DNA from: Nitratireductor luteus
GTDB lineage: Bacteria > Pseudomonadota > Alphaproteobacteria > Rhizobiales > Rhizobiaceae
DNA length: 64,000 nt
Assembly: GCF_026162365.1 (NCBI RefSeq)
Contig: NZ_JAOANW010000010.1
Coordinates: 124,001 to 188,000, forward strand
Direction: 5' to 3'
The translations under genes and the position numbers were made by a program. Under the pieces are notes generated by a model. That model searched no databases. It was not told where the DNA came from and saw only the letters and a program-made list of their open reading frames with translations. Every line of letters begins with the position of its first letter. The stretch's first letter is position 1. Positions 9,591-17,767 of the stretch are shown piece after piece.

Positions 9591-10805
9591 TCAGCTGAGA
9601 ATCGCCGTCGGCGGGCCGATAACGCGGTCGATTTCCGCGATTTCGTCCCAAGTCAGCACCGTTTCTATGGGCGTCAGCCCGTCATAACGCCCCTCAACCG
9701 CCTCGTCGGCATAGAGCTGGCGCGCGACTGCCCAGCGCTTTTCGTCCCGCAGCGCCTTGGCCGCCTGCGCCCGGCCTTTTTCCGTGGGCACCTGATCCTG
9801 GCGGATGAGCCCTTCACGGCTGAGCACAGAAAGCGTCAGCCGATCGAAGATCGGCTCGTTGTGCGCCAGAGCAAGCAGGCCCTGCCGGCGGTGCACGCGG
9901 AGCTGGAAACGCCGGCGTCGGAACAGCGCCGCCAGCATGCCGCGCCGGGGCGCGAACAGAAGCGACAGAACGAACAGGCCGAAGCTCACCAGCACGATGA
10001 TTGGCCCGGTCGGGAGATTTGGCGCGGACGCCGAAATCGCCGCGCCCAGATAGCCCGAAACGCCGCCGACCGCACCGCCGATCCAGATGACGCGGTCGGT
10101 CCTTTCGGTCCAGAACCGCGCCGTCACCGGCGGAATGATCAGCATCGCGACGATCAATATGAGACCCACGAGCTTGAGGCCGATGACCGTCACCGCCATC
10201 ACCAGCCCCATCATCGCCAGGTCCATCCGACGCACATTGATGCCTGCGGTGGCGGCGAACTCCGTATCGAAGGCGACGAGCGTCATCGGCCGCCGCAGCA
10301 GGATGACCACCGCGACCGCCAGCGCGCCGCCGACCGCGATCACCACCGCGTCGCGGAACAGCATGCCGGCGGTCGAACCGAGCAGGAACCCCTCGAGACC
10401 GGCCTGGTTGCCGCTCGACATAGATTGGATGATGGTGAGAAACACGATGCCGACGCCGAAGAAGACGGAGAGAACCGCGCCTATGGCGGCATCCTCGGCC
10501 AGCCGCGTGCGCCGCGTTATCCACTCCACTGCCAGCAGCCCGAGCCCCGCGGTTACCGCCGAACCGAGCAGAAGCCCGATCAGGTTGCGGCCATCGCCCC
10601 CGAAGGCCACCATGATCATGAAGGCCAGCCCCACACCGGGCAGCGTGGCATGCGCCACCGCATCGCTGACGAGCGCCCTTTTGCGGAGAAACAGGAAGGT
10701 GCCGCCGCTGCCGGCTGCAATACCGAGAAGCGCTGCGCCAAGCGCGACAAGCGCCGCGTTATAGCCCGATTGGAGAACAAGCGCGTTGAGGAAGATGCTC
10801 GACAT
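9591..10805 (-). CDS. sitC: Mn/Zn/Fe ABC importer permease fused to a DtxR-like C-terminal domain
   Basis: Residues 1 to about 285 form an ABC-3 permease (LRKRALVSDAVAHATLPGVG, then LILIVAMLIIPPVTARFW). The remaining 120 residues are soluble: a basic stretch after the last membrane segment, then a winged-helix-like SVLSREGLIRQDQVPTEKGR and a helix AAKALRDEKRWAVARQL. That last part parallels the TEKGR and RHRLWE segments of DtxR/MntR regulators. Similar permease-regulator fusions are known (YtgCR of Chlamydia; long MntC-type permeases of Bacillus). The canonical metal-ligand residues of DtxR are not obvious, so it may be a degenerate sensor or a docking domain. It overlaps no neighbour and sits 7 bases from the ATPase gene. 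Confidence 0.88.
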   Translation of the reverse strand: MSSIFLNALVLQSGYNAALVALGAALLGIAAGSGGTFLFLRKRALVSDAVAHATLPGVGLAFMIMVAFGGDGRNLIGLLLGSAVTAGLGLLAVEWITRRTRLAEDAAIGAVLSVFFGVGIVFLTIIQSMSSGNQAGLEGFLLGSTAGMLFRDAVVIAVGGALAVAVVILLRRPMTLVAFDTEFAATAGINVRRMDLAMMGLVMAVTVIGLKLVGLILIVAMLIIPPVTARFWTERTDRVIWIGGAVGGVSGYLGAAISASAPNLPTGPIIVLVSFGLFVLSLLFAPRRGMLAALFRRRRFQLRVHRRQGLLALAHNEPIFDRLTLSVLSREGLIRQDQVPTEKGRAQAAKALRDEKRWAVARQLYADEAVEGRYDGLTPIETVLTWDEIAEIDRVIGPPTAILS

Positions 10806-10812
10806 GAAGCGG

Positions 10813-11634
10813 CTAACCTACCGGCAGCTTCAGCTGGTCGATATGCGTCGTGGCGAGCCTGCCGCCATAGGTCTTCTGAAGGTTCTCGCCGGTGAACACC
10901 GTCGCCACCGGCCCTTCGGCAATCTTACGCACATTGATCAGAAGGACATGGTCGAAATAGTCGGCCACGGTCGCCAGATCGTGGTGGACACACACCACGG
11001 TACGTTGCTCCGCCTTGAGCGACTTCAACACGTCGATGATCGCCTTCTCCGTCGCAGCGTCGACACCGGCGAAGGGCTCGTCAAGAAGATAAAGGTCGGC
11101 GTTCTGCGCCAGCGCCCGCGCCAGGAACACGCGCTGCTGCTGTCCGCCCGAAAGCTGGCCGATCTGACGATCCGCGAAATCTGCCATGCCCACCCGCTCC
11201 AGGCAGGAAAGGGCGCGCTCGCGGTGGTTCCGCCGCACCAGGCGAACAAGGCCCAACTCGCGATAGAGCCCCATCAGCACCACATCGATGACGCGTGTCG
11301 GGAAATCCCAGTCGACGGAGGCCCGCTGCGGCACATAGGCGATGCGATGCATCGCCTTTTCGACCGGCTGGCCGAATACCGTCACCCGTCCGGAAAGACG
11401 AGGCACGATGCCGAGCGCGGCCTTGAGCAGCGTTGACTTGCCGGCGCCATTTGGTCCGATGATCGCGGTCATGGATTGAGGCGGCACCATTGTGTCGACC
11501 GAAAAGACAGCCGGCTTCTCGCCGTACGACACCGTGAGCTCGTGAACGGCCAACGGGCTGTCCCGCAAATTGACAACCGATGCCGACGGATCCCTGCGGG
11601 CAGCGATATCGATGGGTTCGGCCGCAATCGCCAT
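10813..11634 (-). CDS. sitB: Mn/Zn/Fe ABC importer ATPase
   Basis: This 273-residue cytoplasmic ATPase powers the two permeases. It contains Walker [10 protein letters not shown], the Q-loop at [12 protein letters not shown], signature [15 protein letters not shown], Walker [11 protein letters not shown] and the switch His in VVCVHHDL. The Q-loop sequence [20 protein letters not shown] is characteristic of the manganese/zinc/iron branch. It starts 3 bases after the binding-protein gene stop, so the two are translated together. Confidence 0.92.
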   Translation of the reverse strand: MAIAAEPIDIAARRDPSASVVNLRDSPLAVHELTVSYGEKPAVFSVDTMVPPQSMTAIIGPNGAGKSTLLKAALGIVPRLSGRVTVFGQPVEKAMHRIAYVPQRASVDWDFPTRVIDVVLMGLYRELGLVRLVRRNHRERALSCLERVGMADFADRQIGQLSGGQQQRVFLARALAQNADLYLLDEPFAGVDAATEKAIIDVLKSLKAEQRTVVCVHHDLATVADYFDHVLLINVRKIAEGPVATVFTGENLQKTYGGRLATTHIDQLKLPVG

Positions 11635-11637
11635 CGG

Positions 11638-12624
11638 TCAGCTCCCTGCCGACAATATACCGAGCCGCCCGCGCTCCGGCGCATCGCCACCAAGCGCACG
11701 TGTGATCCCGGTGACATTGTGGTCGATCATGCCGAGATAGGTACCCTCATAGGTGCCATCGGGGCCCATAGCATCGGAGTACAACTGACCGCCGATCACG
11801 ACCTTGTGCCCCTTGGAGCCCGCGCCCTCGATCAGCGCCCGCATATTGCGGTCCGACACGGACGATTCCACGAAGACCGCGCGAATCTTGCGGTCGACCA
11901 GAATGTCGACAAGCTCGGAGATGCGGTTGAGCCCCGCCTCGCTCTGGGTTGAAATGCCCTGAATACCCAACACTTCGAATCCGTAGGCCCTGCCGAAATA
12001 GTTGAAGGCGTCATGCGCTGTCACCAGCATGCGCGAGCCTTCCGGAACACTGGCGGTAACCTTCTTGGCATAGGCGGAAAGGTCCGCGATCTCCTTCAAA
12101 TGCGCCTCGGCGTTTTGCGTAAAGACCTCTTTGGCCTCCGGGCGCTCCGCGATGAGAGCGTCGCGTACCGTGACGACGACCTTCGACCACAGGTCGGGGT
12201 CCATCCACACATGCGGATCGTACTTGTCCTGATAGATATCGTGCGTCAGAAGAAGGTCTTTGGGCAGGCTTTCCGCAACGGCCACCACATCCCGCCGCTT
12301 TTCCAGATCGTGCATGAAGTCTTCCATCTGGGCCTCCAGATAGAGCCCGTGCCACAAGACGAGATCGGCCTTGGTCATTGCCAGGATGTCGGTGCGGGTC
12401 TGGCGATAGGCGTGCGGATCGACGCCCGGCCCCATCAGCGCCTTCACTTCGACCTGATCGCCACCGACCTGGCGGGCGGCATCGGCGATCATGCCCGTAG
12501 TGGCCACGATCGAGAGCGGCTGCTGAGCAGATGCGGGCAGAGCGCTCAAGGGCACAATACCCAAGGCTACTATAAAAAGTGCGAGCCCCGACAAAGCCCG
12601 CCGCAAACCGTCAATCATATCCAC
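11638..12624 (-). CDS. sitA: Metal-binding periplasmic protein of the importer (TroA/SitA type)
   Basis: This 328-residue cluster A-I binding protein has a cleavable signal peptide (hydrophobic segment about residues 10-28, ASA cleavage near 32). The expected metal ligands are His71 (GVDPHAY), His138 (DPHVWMD), His204 (TAHDAFNYF) and Asp301 (GMIDHN). That is the His/His/His/Asp set of TroA, which accepts both Zn and Mn. It lacks the His-rich loop of dedicated ZnuA proteins. The operator upstream looks like a manganese (Mur) box, so Mn(II) is my favoured substrate; Zn or Fe remain possible. Confidence 0.9.
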   Translation of the reverse strand: MDMIDGLRRALSGLALFIVALGIVPLSALPASAQQPLSIVATTGMIADAARQVGGDQVEVKALMGPGVDPHAYRQTRTDILAMTKADLVLWHGLYLEAQMEDFMHDLEKRRDVVAVAESLPKDLLLTHDIYQDKYDPHVWMDPDLWSKVVVTVRDALIAERPEAKEVFTQNAEAHLKEIADLSAYAKKVTASVPEGSRMLVTAHDAFNYFGRAYGFEVLGIQGISTQSEAGLNRISELVDILVDRKIRAVFVESSVSDRNMRALIEGAGSKGHKVVIGGQLYSDAMGPDGTYEGTYLGMIDHNVTGITRALGGDAPERGRLGILSAGS

Positions 12625-12687
12625 CTCTCCCTCGCGTCACGACAATCTTCTCGCGCAATTGCAACCTATTTGCAAAAAGCTCTTGGT

Positions 12688-12716
12688 CCAATACTGCAAA
12701 TGCAAATGATTTGCAA
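12688..12716 (-). promoter_or_regulatory. sit operon promoter overlapped by a Mur-box-like palindrome
   Basis: On the minus strand TTGCAA (12711-12716) and TATTGG (12688-12693) form a -35/-10 pair with exactly 17 bases between. The perfect palindrome TGCAAATGATTTGCA (12701-12715) covers the -35 and half the spacer, and single half-sites lie at 12695-12700 and 12668-12674. Rhizobial Mur-responsive sites of sit promoters are of this TGCAA/TTGCA type. Repression by a Fur-family Mur protein under high Mn is the natural reading. The regulator gene is not in the window. Confidence 0.7.
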
Positions 12717-12741
12717 GTACCGATAGCCCATCCCGCAGTCT

Positions 12742-12839
12742 GATCCGAACAGACGCTACCCATCTGCTTGGAAAAATCAGACCACAAACTATCTGGTGGG
12801 GCGATTTGTCCTGACAGATGGGTACCATCCGTCAGGATC
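12742..12839. repeat. 98-base imperfect palindrome
   Basis: The outer arms 12742-12766 and 12815-12839 match at about 19-20 of 25 positions when one is reverse-complemented, sharing CAGATGGGTA and GGATC. The inner flanks add further pairing (GTGG, GATTT, TCC). Transcribed in either direction it could fold into one long bulged hairpin. Size and shape fit a miniature inverted-repeat element or an RNA leader. No gene overlaps it convincingly. Confidence 0.6.
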
Positions 12840-13202
12840 GCACCACTAGGAAGAACGACGGCAGCCTGCCTCGAGTTCGTCCGCGATCACGGGAAAACAA
12901 GAAAATGTGATTTCAGCTTGGGTCGACAGGCAGGAAAGGTCGCGCTAACACGAAGGCGTAAAAGAAAATTACCCAATGTTTTCAAATTGTTATTACGTAT
13001 ACCTTTTTACTCGGAAGCCAAGGCAACTGTCGCGGATGCGCTTTCCAGAATATTCGCGCAGAGGTCAAAGCTGCTGTTGACGGAACCATACTGGGCAGAT
13101 CGCGGATAAAAAAACGACCGTTATCTGCCAATCGCATAAGGCAAGCCTGGGGTACTTTTTTCAGCACCGATCACGATTGCCACGAATCTCCTCCCAGGAG
13201 CG
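12840..13202. other. Gene-poor stretch between the sit operon and the MFS gene
   Basis: This region has no recognisable protein. A plus-strand frame (12768-13109, 113 codons, basic, no known motif) and a minus-strand frame (12982-13167) are open, but neither has a good SD or family resemblance. Base composition is lower in GC than the flanking genes. The stretch ends in a strong plus-strand terminator, which suggests that something here is transcribed rightwards. Confidence 0.45.
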
Positions 13203-13242
13203 GGGTTGCGGAACGGCTCACGCCGATCCGCAACCCTTTTTT
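13203..13242 (+). terminator. Strong rho-independent terminator, plus strand
   Basis: The stem GGGTTGCGGA (13203-13212) pairs perfectly with TCCGCAACCC (13227-13236), with an inner CGGC/GCCG stem in the loop, followed directly by TTTTTT (13237-13242). The T-run lies on the plus strand only, so it cannot serve the MFS gene, which is read leftwards. No annotated plus-strand gene precedes it. Confidence 0.85.
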
Positions 13243-13262
13243 CTGCCCGAGCATCGCCGTCT

Positions 13263-14495
13263 TCACCCCGCCTGCCGGACCGCCGGCATCCGCAACGCGG
13301 ACATGCTCATGACGACGGCGATTGCCGTGCATGCCGCTGCGAACACCAGGAAGCTTCCGGCAACACCCGTTTGCGCCGCCGCGAACCCCGATACGAGCGG
13401 AGATACGAACTGCCCGCTGAAAAGGGCTGTGGTCATCAGCCCGGCCGCCCGGCCGCGCTGCTGCGGGGCCACGAACTGCATGAAATGAGCCATGAAATTC
13501 GGGATCAAAGGTCCGATTGCCAGTCCCGAAATTGCCATTCCGGCGACAATCCCGGCAAAATTGAAGGCCAAGGACAGAATAGTCAGCCCCGTGGCGAGGC
13601 AGACAAAGCCCCAGGCGAAAACGGCGTGGGCCGAAAGCCGCTGGCGAATTCTGCCGTAACTCAAAGAGCCAGGCAGGGCACAGAGCGTCACCAGCGCGAG
13701 TGCGACACCGCTGAGCATCGGTCCGTCGATGCCGATCTCCACCAGCCGGAATGGAACGCGCGTCGGCAGAATGTAGAATATGGCCATGAACAGGAACGCG
13801 AGCGACCCGATCCGGGCAAACTGGGTCCACGGAAAATCCTGGCTATCGGCCTGTGCCCCATATTCGCCCGCATTTTTCCGCGCCCCGGCATATTTCGGCC
13901 CGCGCAGCACGACGCCGGCATAGACTGCCAGGGGAAGCGCGATCAAATAGGCCGCGAAAGCCCAGCGCCAGCCGAAGCCGGCGAGAAAGCCGCCCACAAG
14001 CACAAAAATGATGCCGCCAAAACTCATGGCTGCGCTCTGCCGGCCCATGAAGCGCTCGCGTGCGCCGGCTTGCCAGAGGTCGGCCGCATAAGCCCCGGCG
14101 AGCGTCATGGTGCCGGCGACGCCGATGCCTAATACCGCCCGACCGAGCAAAAGCCCCGGTATGCTGTCGAGAACGAGCCCCGATGCGCCACCAAGAGCGT
14201 ACACGATCATCGCGAGGACGAGCACGAGACGGCGCTCTGTCCGGTCGGCGACCCAGCCGATCAGGGCAGCGGTGAAAACGACGAAGATCGAGGGAAGGGT
14301 AAGGATCAGCCCGCTGAGCACCTCGATATGCGGTGTCTCGCTGAAGGCCTCGCGCAAACCCGGCAGGGACGGCGCGATCGTGGCATTCGCCATGACCGTG
14401 AGCGCCGACGTCGCCAGGATAGCGAAAGTCACGGCGGCCGGGACGGGCGCGGCCGTCTCCTGTGTTACCCCGCCCTGTACCGATTGACTGGACAT
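13263..14495 (-). CDS. MFS transporter, probable drug or metabolite exporter
   Basis: This 410-residue protein has 12 predicted membrane segments. The MFS motif A is visible between segments 2 and 3 as GWVADRTERR, with a long RxxxGxG-type segment in the fourth helix (LLLGRAVLGIGVAGTMTLAGA). The N-terminal tail is short and hydrophilic. The family exports drugs or takes up small acids, and the substrate is not predictable. The divergent LysR gene starts 117 bases away and probably controls it, a common arrangement. Confidence 0.88.
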   Translation of the reverse strand: MSSQSVQGGVTQETAAPVPAAVTFAILATSALTVMANATIAPSLPGLREAFSETPHIEVLSGLILTLPSIFVVFTAALIGWVADRTERRLVLVLAMIVYALGGASGLVLDSIPGLLLGRAVLGIGVAGTMTLAGAYAADLWQAGARERFMGRQSAAMSFGGIIFVLVGGFLAGFGWRWAFAAYLIALPLAVYAGVVLRGPKYAGARKNAGEYGAQADSQDFPWTQFARIGSLAFLFMAIFYILPTRVPFRLVEIGIDGPMLSGVALALVTLCALPGSLSYGRIRQRLSAHAVFAWGFVCLATGLTILSLAFNFAGIVAGMAISGLAIGPLIPNFMAHFMQFVAPQQRGRAAGLMTTALFSGQFVSPLVSGFAAAQTGVAGSFLVFAAACTAIAVVMSMSALRMPAVRQAG

Positions 14496-14612
14496 GTATC
14501 ATCTTCCTTTGCTGGCCCAAATCGTGGCGCGGCGGGAGGCGTCCCGCCTTGCATCCCTCCTTCTCAAATGACATGATTAGGAACAAGTCTGCGGGTATTG
14601 GAAAGACTGTGC

Positions 14613-15539
14613 ATGAATATGGATAATGAACTCGACCTTGCCGCGCTTCGCGTTTTTCATGCCGTCGTGCGAGAAGGTTCCTTTGCCGGTGGCGCCCGCC
14701 GCCTCGGCGTACCGCGCTCCACGGCATCCAAGCGCGTGGTCGATCTGGAACGATTGCTCGGCGTCCGGCTTATCGAACGCACGACGCGGCAGATGCGGGT
14801 TACGACCGAGGGTGAGGTGCTTGCCCTGCGCGCGGAGCGGCTTCTGGCGGAAGCAGGTGACATACGCCGCTCGCTAAGCGATGCGGGACAGGCGCCCCGC
14901 GGCCATCTGCGCATCGCCGTGCCGCAGCTCTTCGGGCAGATCATGATGGGCGGTATCGCGGCGAGATGCAGGGCTCGTTATCCCGAGATCACGCTCGAAT
15001 TCGTCTTCACCGACCGCCCCCCGGATCTCATTGAAGAAGGCTTCGACGCCATGATCCGCTTCGGACCGCTGGAAGACAGCACGCAGGTGGCGCGACGCAT
15101 ATCCACTGGTGCCCCGGTTCTCGCCGCCTCACCCGGCCTGGCCGGCATCGAGACTTTGGCGCACCCGCGCGATTTGATCCGGTTCCCGCTGATCGACGTC
15201 CCACTTCACTGGCGGCAAGGATGGACCTTCCATCGAGAGGACGATGTCGAGCTCATCCGCATAGAGCCGGCGCTGCGCTTCTCCTCTATGCTCGCCGCCC
15301 GCGATGCTGCGGTCGAAGGCGCCGGCATCACGCAGCTCCCGGCCATTCTGGCACGGCCGGAAATAAAGGCCGGCCAACTGGTCCGCCTCCTGCCGGAGTG
15401 GCAGGGTGCGGAGAAATCCATGTATTTCGTGTTCGCGTCGCCGCAGTCGGTCACGACCCGCCTGCGCGCCTTCCTCGATGTGCTCCTTGAGAGCCTGAAA
15501 TCGAGAAGCGAAGCTACTTCGGCTTTGGAGCCGTCCTAA
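14613..15539 (+). CDS. LysR-family transcriptional regulator
   Basis: This 308-residue protein has its N-terminal HTH as LDLAALRVFHAVVREGSFAGGARRLG followed by PRSTASKRVVDLERLLG, then the family segment RLIERTTRQMRVTTEG. The effector domain (about residues 90-295) contains GHLRIAVPQLFGQ and DRPPDLIEEGFDAMIRFG, typical of the large LysR subgroup that regulates adjacent exporters or reductases. ATG 14613 is preferred over TTG 14598. It is divergent from the MFS gene. Its stop codon overlaps the manC stop by two bases in a tail-to-tail arrangement. Confidence 0.88.
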   Translation: MNMDNELDLAALRVFHAVVREGSFAGGARRLGVPRSTASKRVVDLERLLGVRLIERTTRQMRVTTEGEVLALRAERLLAEAGDIRRSLSDAGQAPRGHLRIAVPQLFGQIMMGGIAARCRARYPEITLEFVFTDRPPDLIEEGFDAMIRFGPLEDSTQVARRISTGAPVLAASPGLAGIETLAHPRDLIRFPLIDVPLHWRQGWTFHREDDVELIRIEPALRFSSMLAARDAAVEGAGITQLPAILARPEIKAGQLVRLLPEWQGAEKSMYFVFASPQSVTTRLRAFLDVLLESLKSRSEATSALEPS

Positions 15540-16954
15540 CTGCGACCATATACGTCTTCGACGCGGACGATATCGTCTTCGCCGAGATAATCGCCCGTCT
15601 GCACCTCTATGAGCACCAGCTTGAGAACGCCGGGATTTTCCAGGCGGTGCATTGCGCCGCAAGGGATGTAGGTTGACTGGTCGGTCGTCAGCATCATCTC
15701 CTGCTCGCCATTGACCACCCGCGCCGTGCCCGACACGACGACCCAGTGCTCTGCCCGGTGGTGGTGCATCTGCAGCGATAGCCTGGCGCCCGGCTTCACC
15801 TCGATCCGCTTGATCTTGAAGCGCGGCCCCTCCTCCAGCACGGTATAGGAGCCCCAGGGCCGAAAGACCGTGCTGTGGATGCGATATGTCTCGTCGCCCG
15901 CTTCCTTCAGCTGGTTATAGAGAAGTTTCACGTCCTGCGCATGCTCGCGGGAAGCGACCAGCAAGGCATCCGGCGTGTCGGCAACAATGAGATTGTCGAC
16001 CCCGACAAGCCCTATCAGCCGGTTGCTGCCGCGCACGACATTGCCGTGCGAACCGATGGCGTTGACGATGCCGTGGATCCGGTTGCCGCTATCGTCGCTT
16101 TCGAACTGCTCCCCCAGCGCCGACCATGAACCGATATCGTCCCAGCCGATATCGCAGGCGACCACCGATACGTTGGGCGCCTTTTCAAGGACCGCATAAT
16201 CTATGGAATCGGCCCGTACCTGGGAGAACGCCTCGCCGTCCAGAGCCACCTGCTCGGTCCCCTCTCCCACCGATCTGCGCGCCTTTTCCAGGGATTCGCG
16301 GCATGCTGAAAGGATGTCCGGACAATGATCTTCCATTCCCTTGATCATCGTCTTCGCCTGAAAACAGAACATGCCCGAGTTCCACAGGAAGCGGCTCGAT
16401 GCCAGATATTCGCGCGCTGTCGCCTCGTCCGGCTTCTCCACGAAGCGCGCGACATCGGCCCCGTCGGCTTCGATATATCCGTAACCGGTCTCGGGCTGGG
16501 TCGGCTTGATGCCGAAGGTGACGATGCGCCCCTTTTTGGAAAGCGCAGCCGCCTGCTCCACCGCTTTCACCAGCGCCGGCGTATCGCCGATCATGTGATC
16601 GGCGGGCAGCACGCAAAGAACCGCGTCGCCGCCTAAAGTCTCGGCCGCCTCGAGGCTTGCCACGGCGATCGCCGCCGCCGTGTTGCGCCCGACGGGTTCC
16701 AGCAGGAAGCGCGAGCGGCCCAGATCGAGTCCCAACTGGCGGTATTCATCCTCGATGGCGAAAAACAGGTCGCGGTTGGTGACTGTGATCAGGTCCGACA
16801 TGCCAGGCAGCGCGATGGCGCGCAGCAGCGCATGCTGGATCAGCGATAGCCCATCGGCCAGCCGGATGAGCGGCTTGGGATGGTTTTCCCGCGAAAGCGG
16901 CCAAAGGCGCGACCCCGCGCCTCCGCAGATAATGACCGGTACGATGCTCGTCAT
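15536..16954 (-). CDS. manC: Mannose-1-phosphate guanylyltransferase / mannose-6-phosphate isomerase
   Basis: This 472-residue type II enzyme makes GDP-mannose for polysaccharide and LPS. The N-terminal nucleotidyltransferase domain carries IICGGAGSRLWPLSRENHPKP and, at about residue 160, FVEKPD. The C-terminal cupin isomerase domain starts near RPWGSYTVLEEG and has the metal-binding SLQMHHHRAEHWVVVSG. Length and domain order are normal. It begins at ATG 16954 rather than four codons upstream. No other exopolysaccharide gene is nearby. The 4-base overlap at 15536-15539 with the LysR gene leaves no room for a terminator between them. Confidence 0.93.
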   Translation of the reverse strand: MTSIVPVIICGGAGSRLWPLSRENHPKPLIRLADGLSLIQHALLRAIALPGMSDLITVTNRDLFFAIEDEYRQLGLDLGRSRFLLEPVGRNTAAAIAVASLEAAETLGGDAVLCVLPADHMIGDTPALVKAVEQAAALSKKGRIVTFGIKPTQPETGYGYIEADGADVARFVEKPDEATAREYLASSRFLWNSGMFCFQAKTMIKGMEDHCPDILSACRESLEKARRSVGEGTEQVALDGEAFSQVRADSIDYAVLEKAPNVSVVACDIGWDDIGSWSALGEQFESDDSGNRIHGIVNAIGSHGNVVRGSNRLIGLVGVDNLIVADTPDALLVASREHAQDVKLLYNQLKEAGDETYRIHSTVFRPWGSYTVLEEGPRFKIKRIEVKPGARLSLQMHHHRAEHWVVVSGTARVVNGEQEMMLTTDQSTYIPCGAMHRLENPGVLKLVLIEVQTGDYLGEDDIVRVEDVYGRS

Positions 16955-17061
16955 GTTGCCTGCCAATCAGATGAATAAAAATGTACCGCACTCATGACGC
17001 GGGAAATCGCGGCAATCGTAGGGCGGTCTGTTTGAGATAGGATTAATACCAGGGACCGGCG

Positions 17062-17736
17062 CTATTTGTCCTCCTGTCCCTTGATCTTGAGGCCGGCCAC
17101 CAGCATGCGCGCGGATGAGAAGAACTCGCGATAAAGGATCGAGCCGAATATCAGGACCGTCGTGGCAATAGCAGCCAGCGGCGAGATGAACCAGGCCACC
17201 GTGCCGATGGCGAAGTAATAGGCCCGGATGCCCTGGTTGAAATTGCGCGCGCCGAGGGTGTTCAGCGCCGTCATGACGTAGATCTCTTCCTTGTCGCTTT
17301 TTTCCGCGTGCTCCGCCGCGCCCAGCATGATGCAGAAATGATTGAACTGGCGGAGCGACAGCGTGAACGCCATGAAGGCCAGCACGAACATCAAGAGCAC
17401 CAGGATGAGATGCCTTTCGACATTCGCCTTGGTGATCTCCTGTTCAGGCTGGATGATGTTCACCGCCTCCACCACCGAGTTGACCTGCCCCAGCACCGCG
17501 AACAGCGCCAGTATGATGAGCACGGTGGTAGAGGCGAAGAACGAGACGGAGCTCATGAGATTGCCGGAAAGAATCGCATCCATGGGCGTTTCGCGATGCA
17601 CCGCATTCTCCACCCAGCGCCTGCGGTGCCTGCTCATGATCATCGACAGCGAAGGCCGCACGGTTTCCAGCAGCCCTGCAAGGACCGCGTAGAGAAACCA
17701 GCCGGCGATTGGGAAGAGCGATCCTGCCAGGGTCAC
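17062..17736 (-). CDS. DUF599-family inner-membrane protein
   Basis: This 224-residue protein has about four membrane segments. The DUF599 signature region after the first helix reads RHRRRWVENAVHRETPMDAIL, and the second half contains the conserved LRQFNHFCIMLG and GARNFNQGIRAYYFA stretches. The function of the family is unknown. It stands alone between manC and the beta-glucosidase gene, on the same strand as both, with gaps of 107 and 31 bases. Confidence 0.8.
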   Translation of the reverse strand: MTLAGSLFPIAGWFLYAVLAGLLETVRPSLSMIMSRHRRRWVENAVHRETPMDAILSGNLMSSVSFFASTTVLIILALFAVLGQVNSVVEAVNIIQPEQEITKANVERHLILVLLMFVLAFMAFTLSLRQFNHFCIMLGAAEHAEKSDKEEIYVMTALNTLGARNFNQGIRAYYFAIGTVAWFISPLAAIATTVLIFGSILYREFFSSARMLVAGLKIKGQEDK

Positions 17737-17767
17737 GCCATGTCCTCGGGTTGTTCGGTTATCCTTA

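Noticed and set aside
12768-13109. Plus-strand 113-codon frame before the orphan terminator
   Set aside because: It overlaps the 98-base palindrome, lacks a good SD and resembles no family. I prefer a non-coding transcript, without proof.
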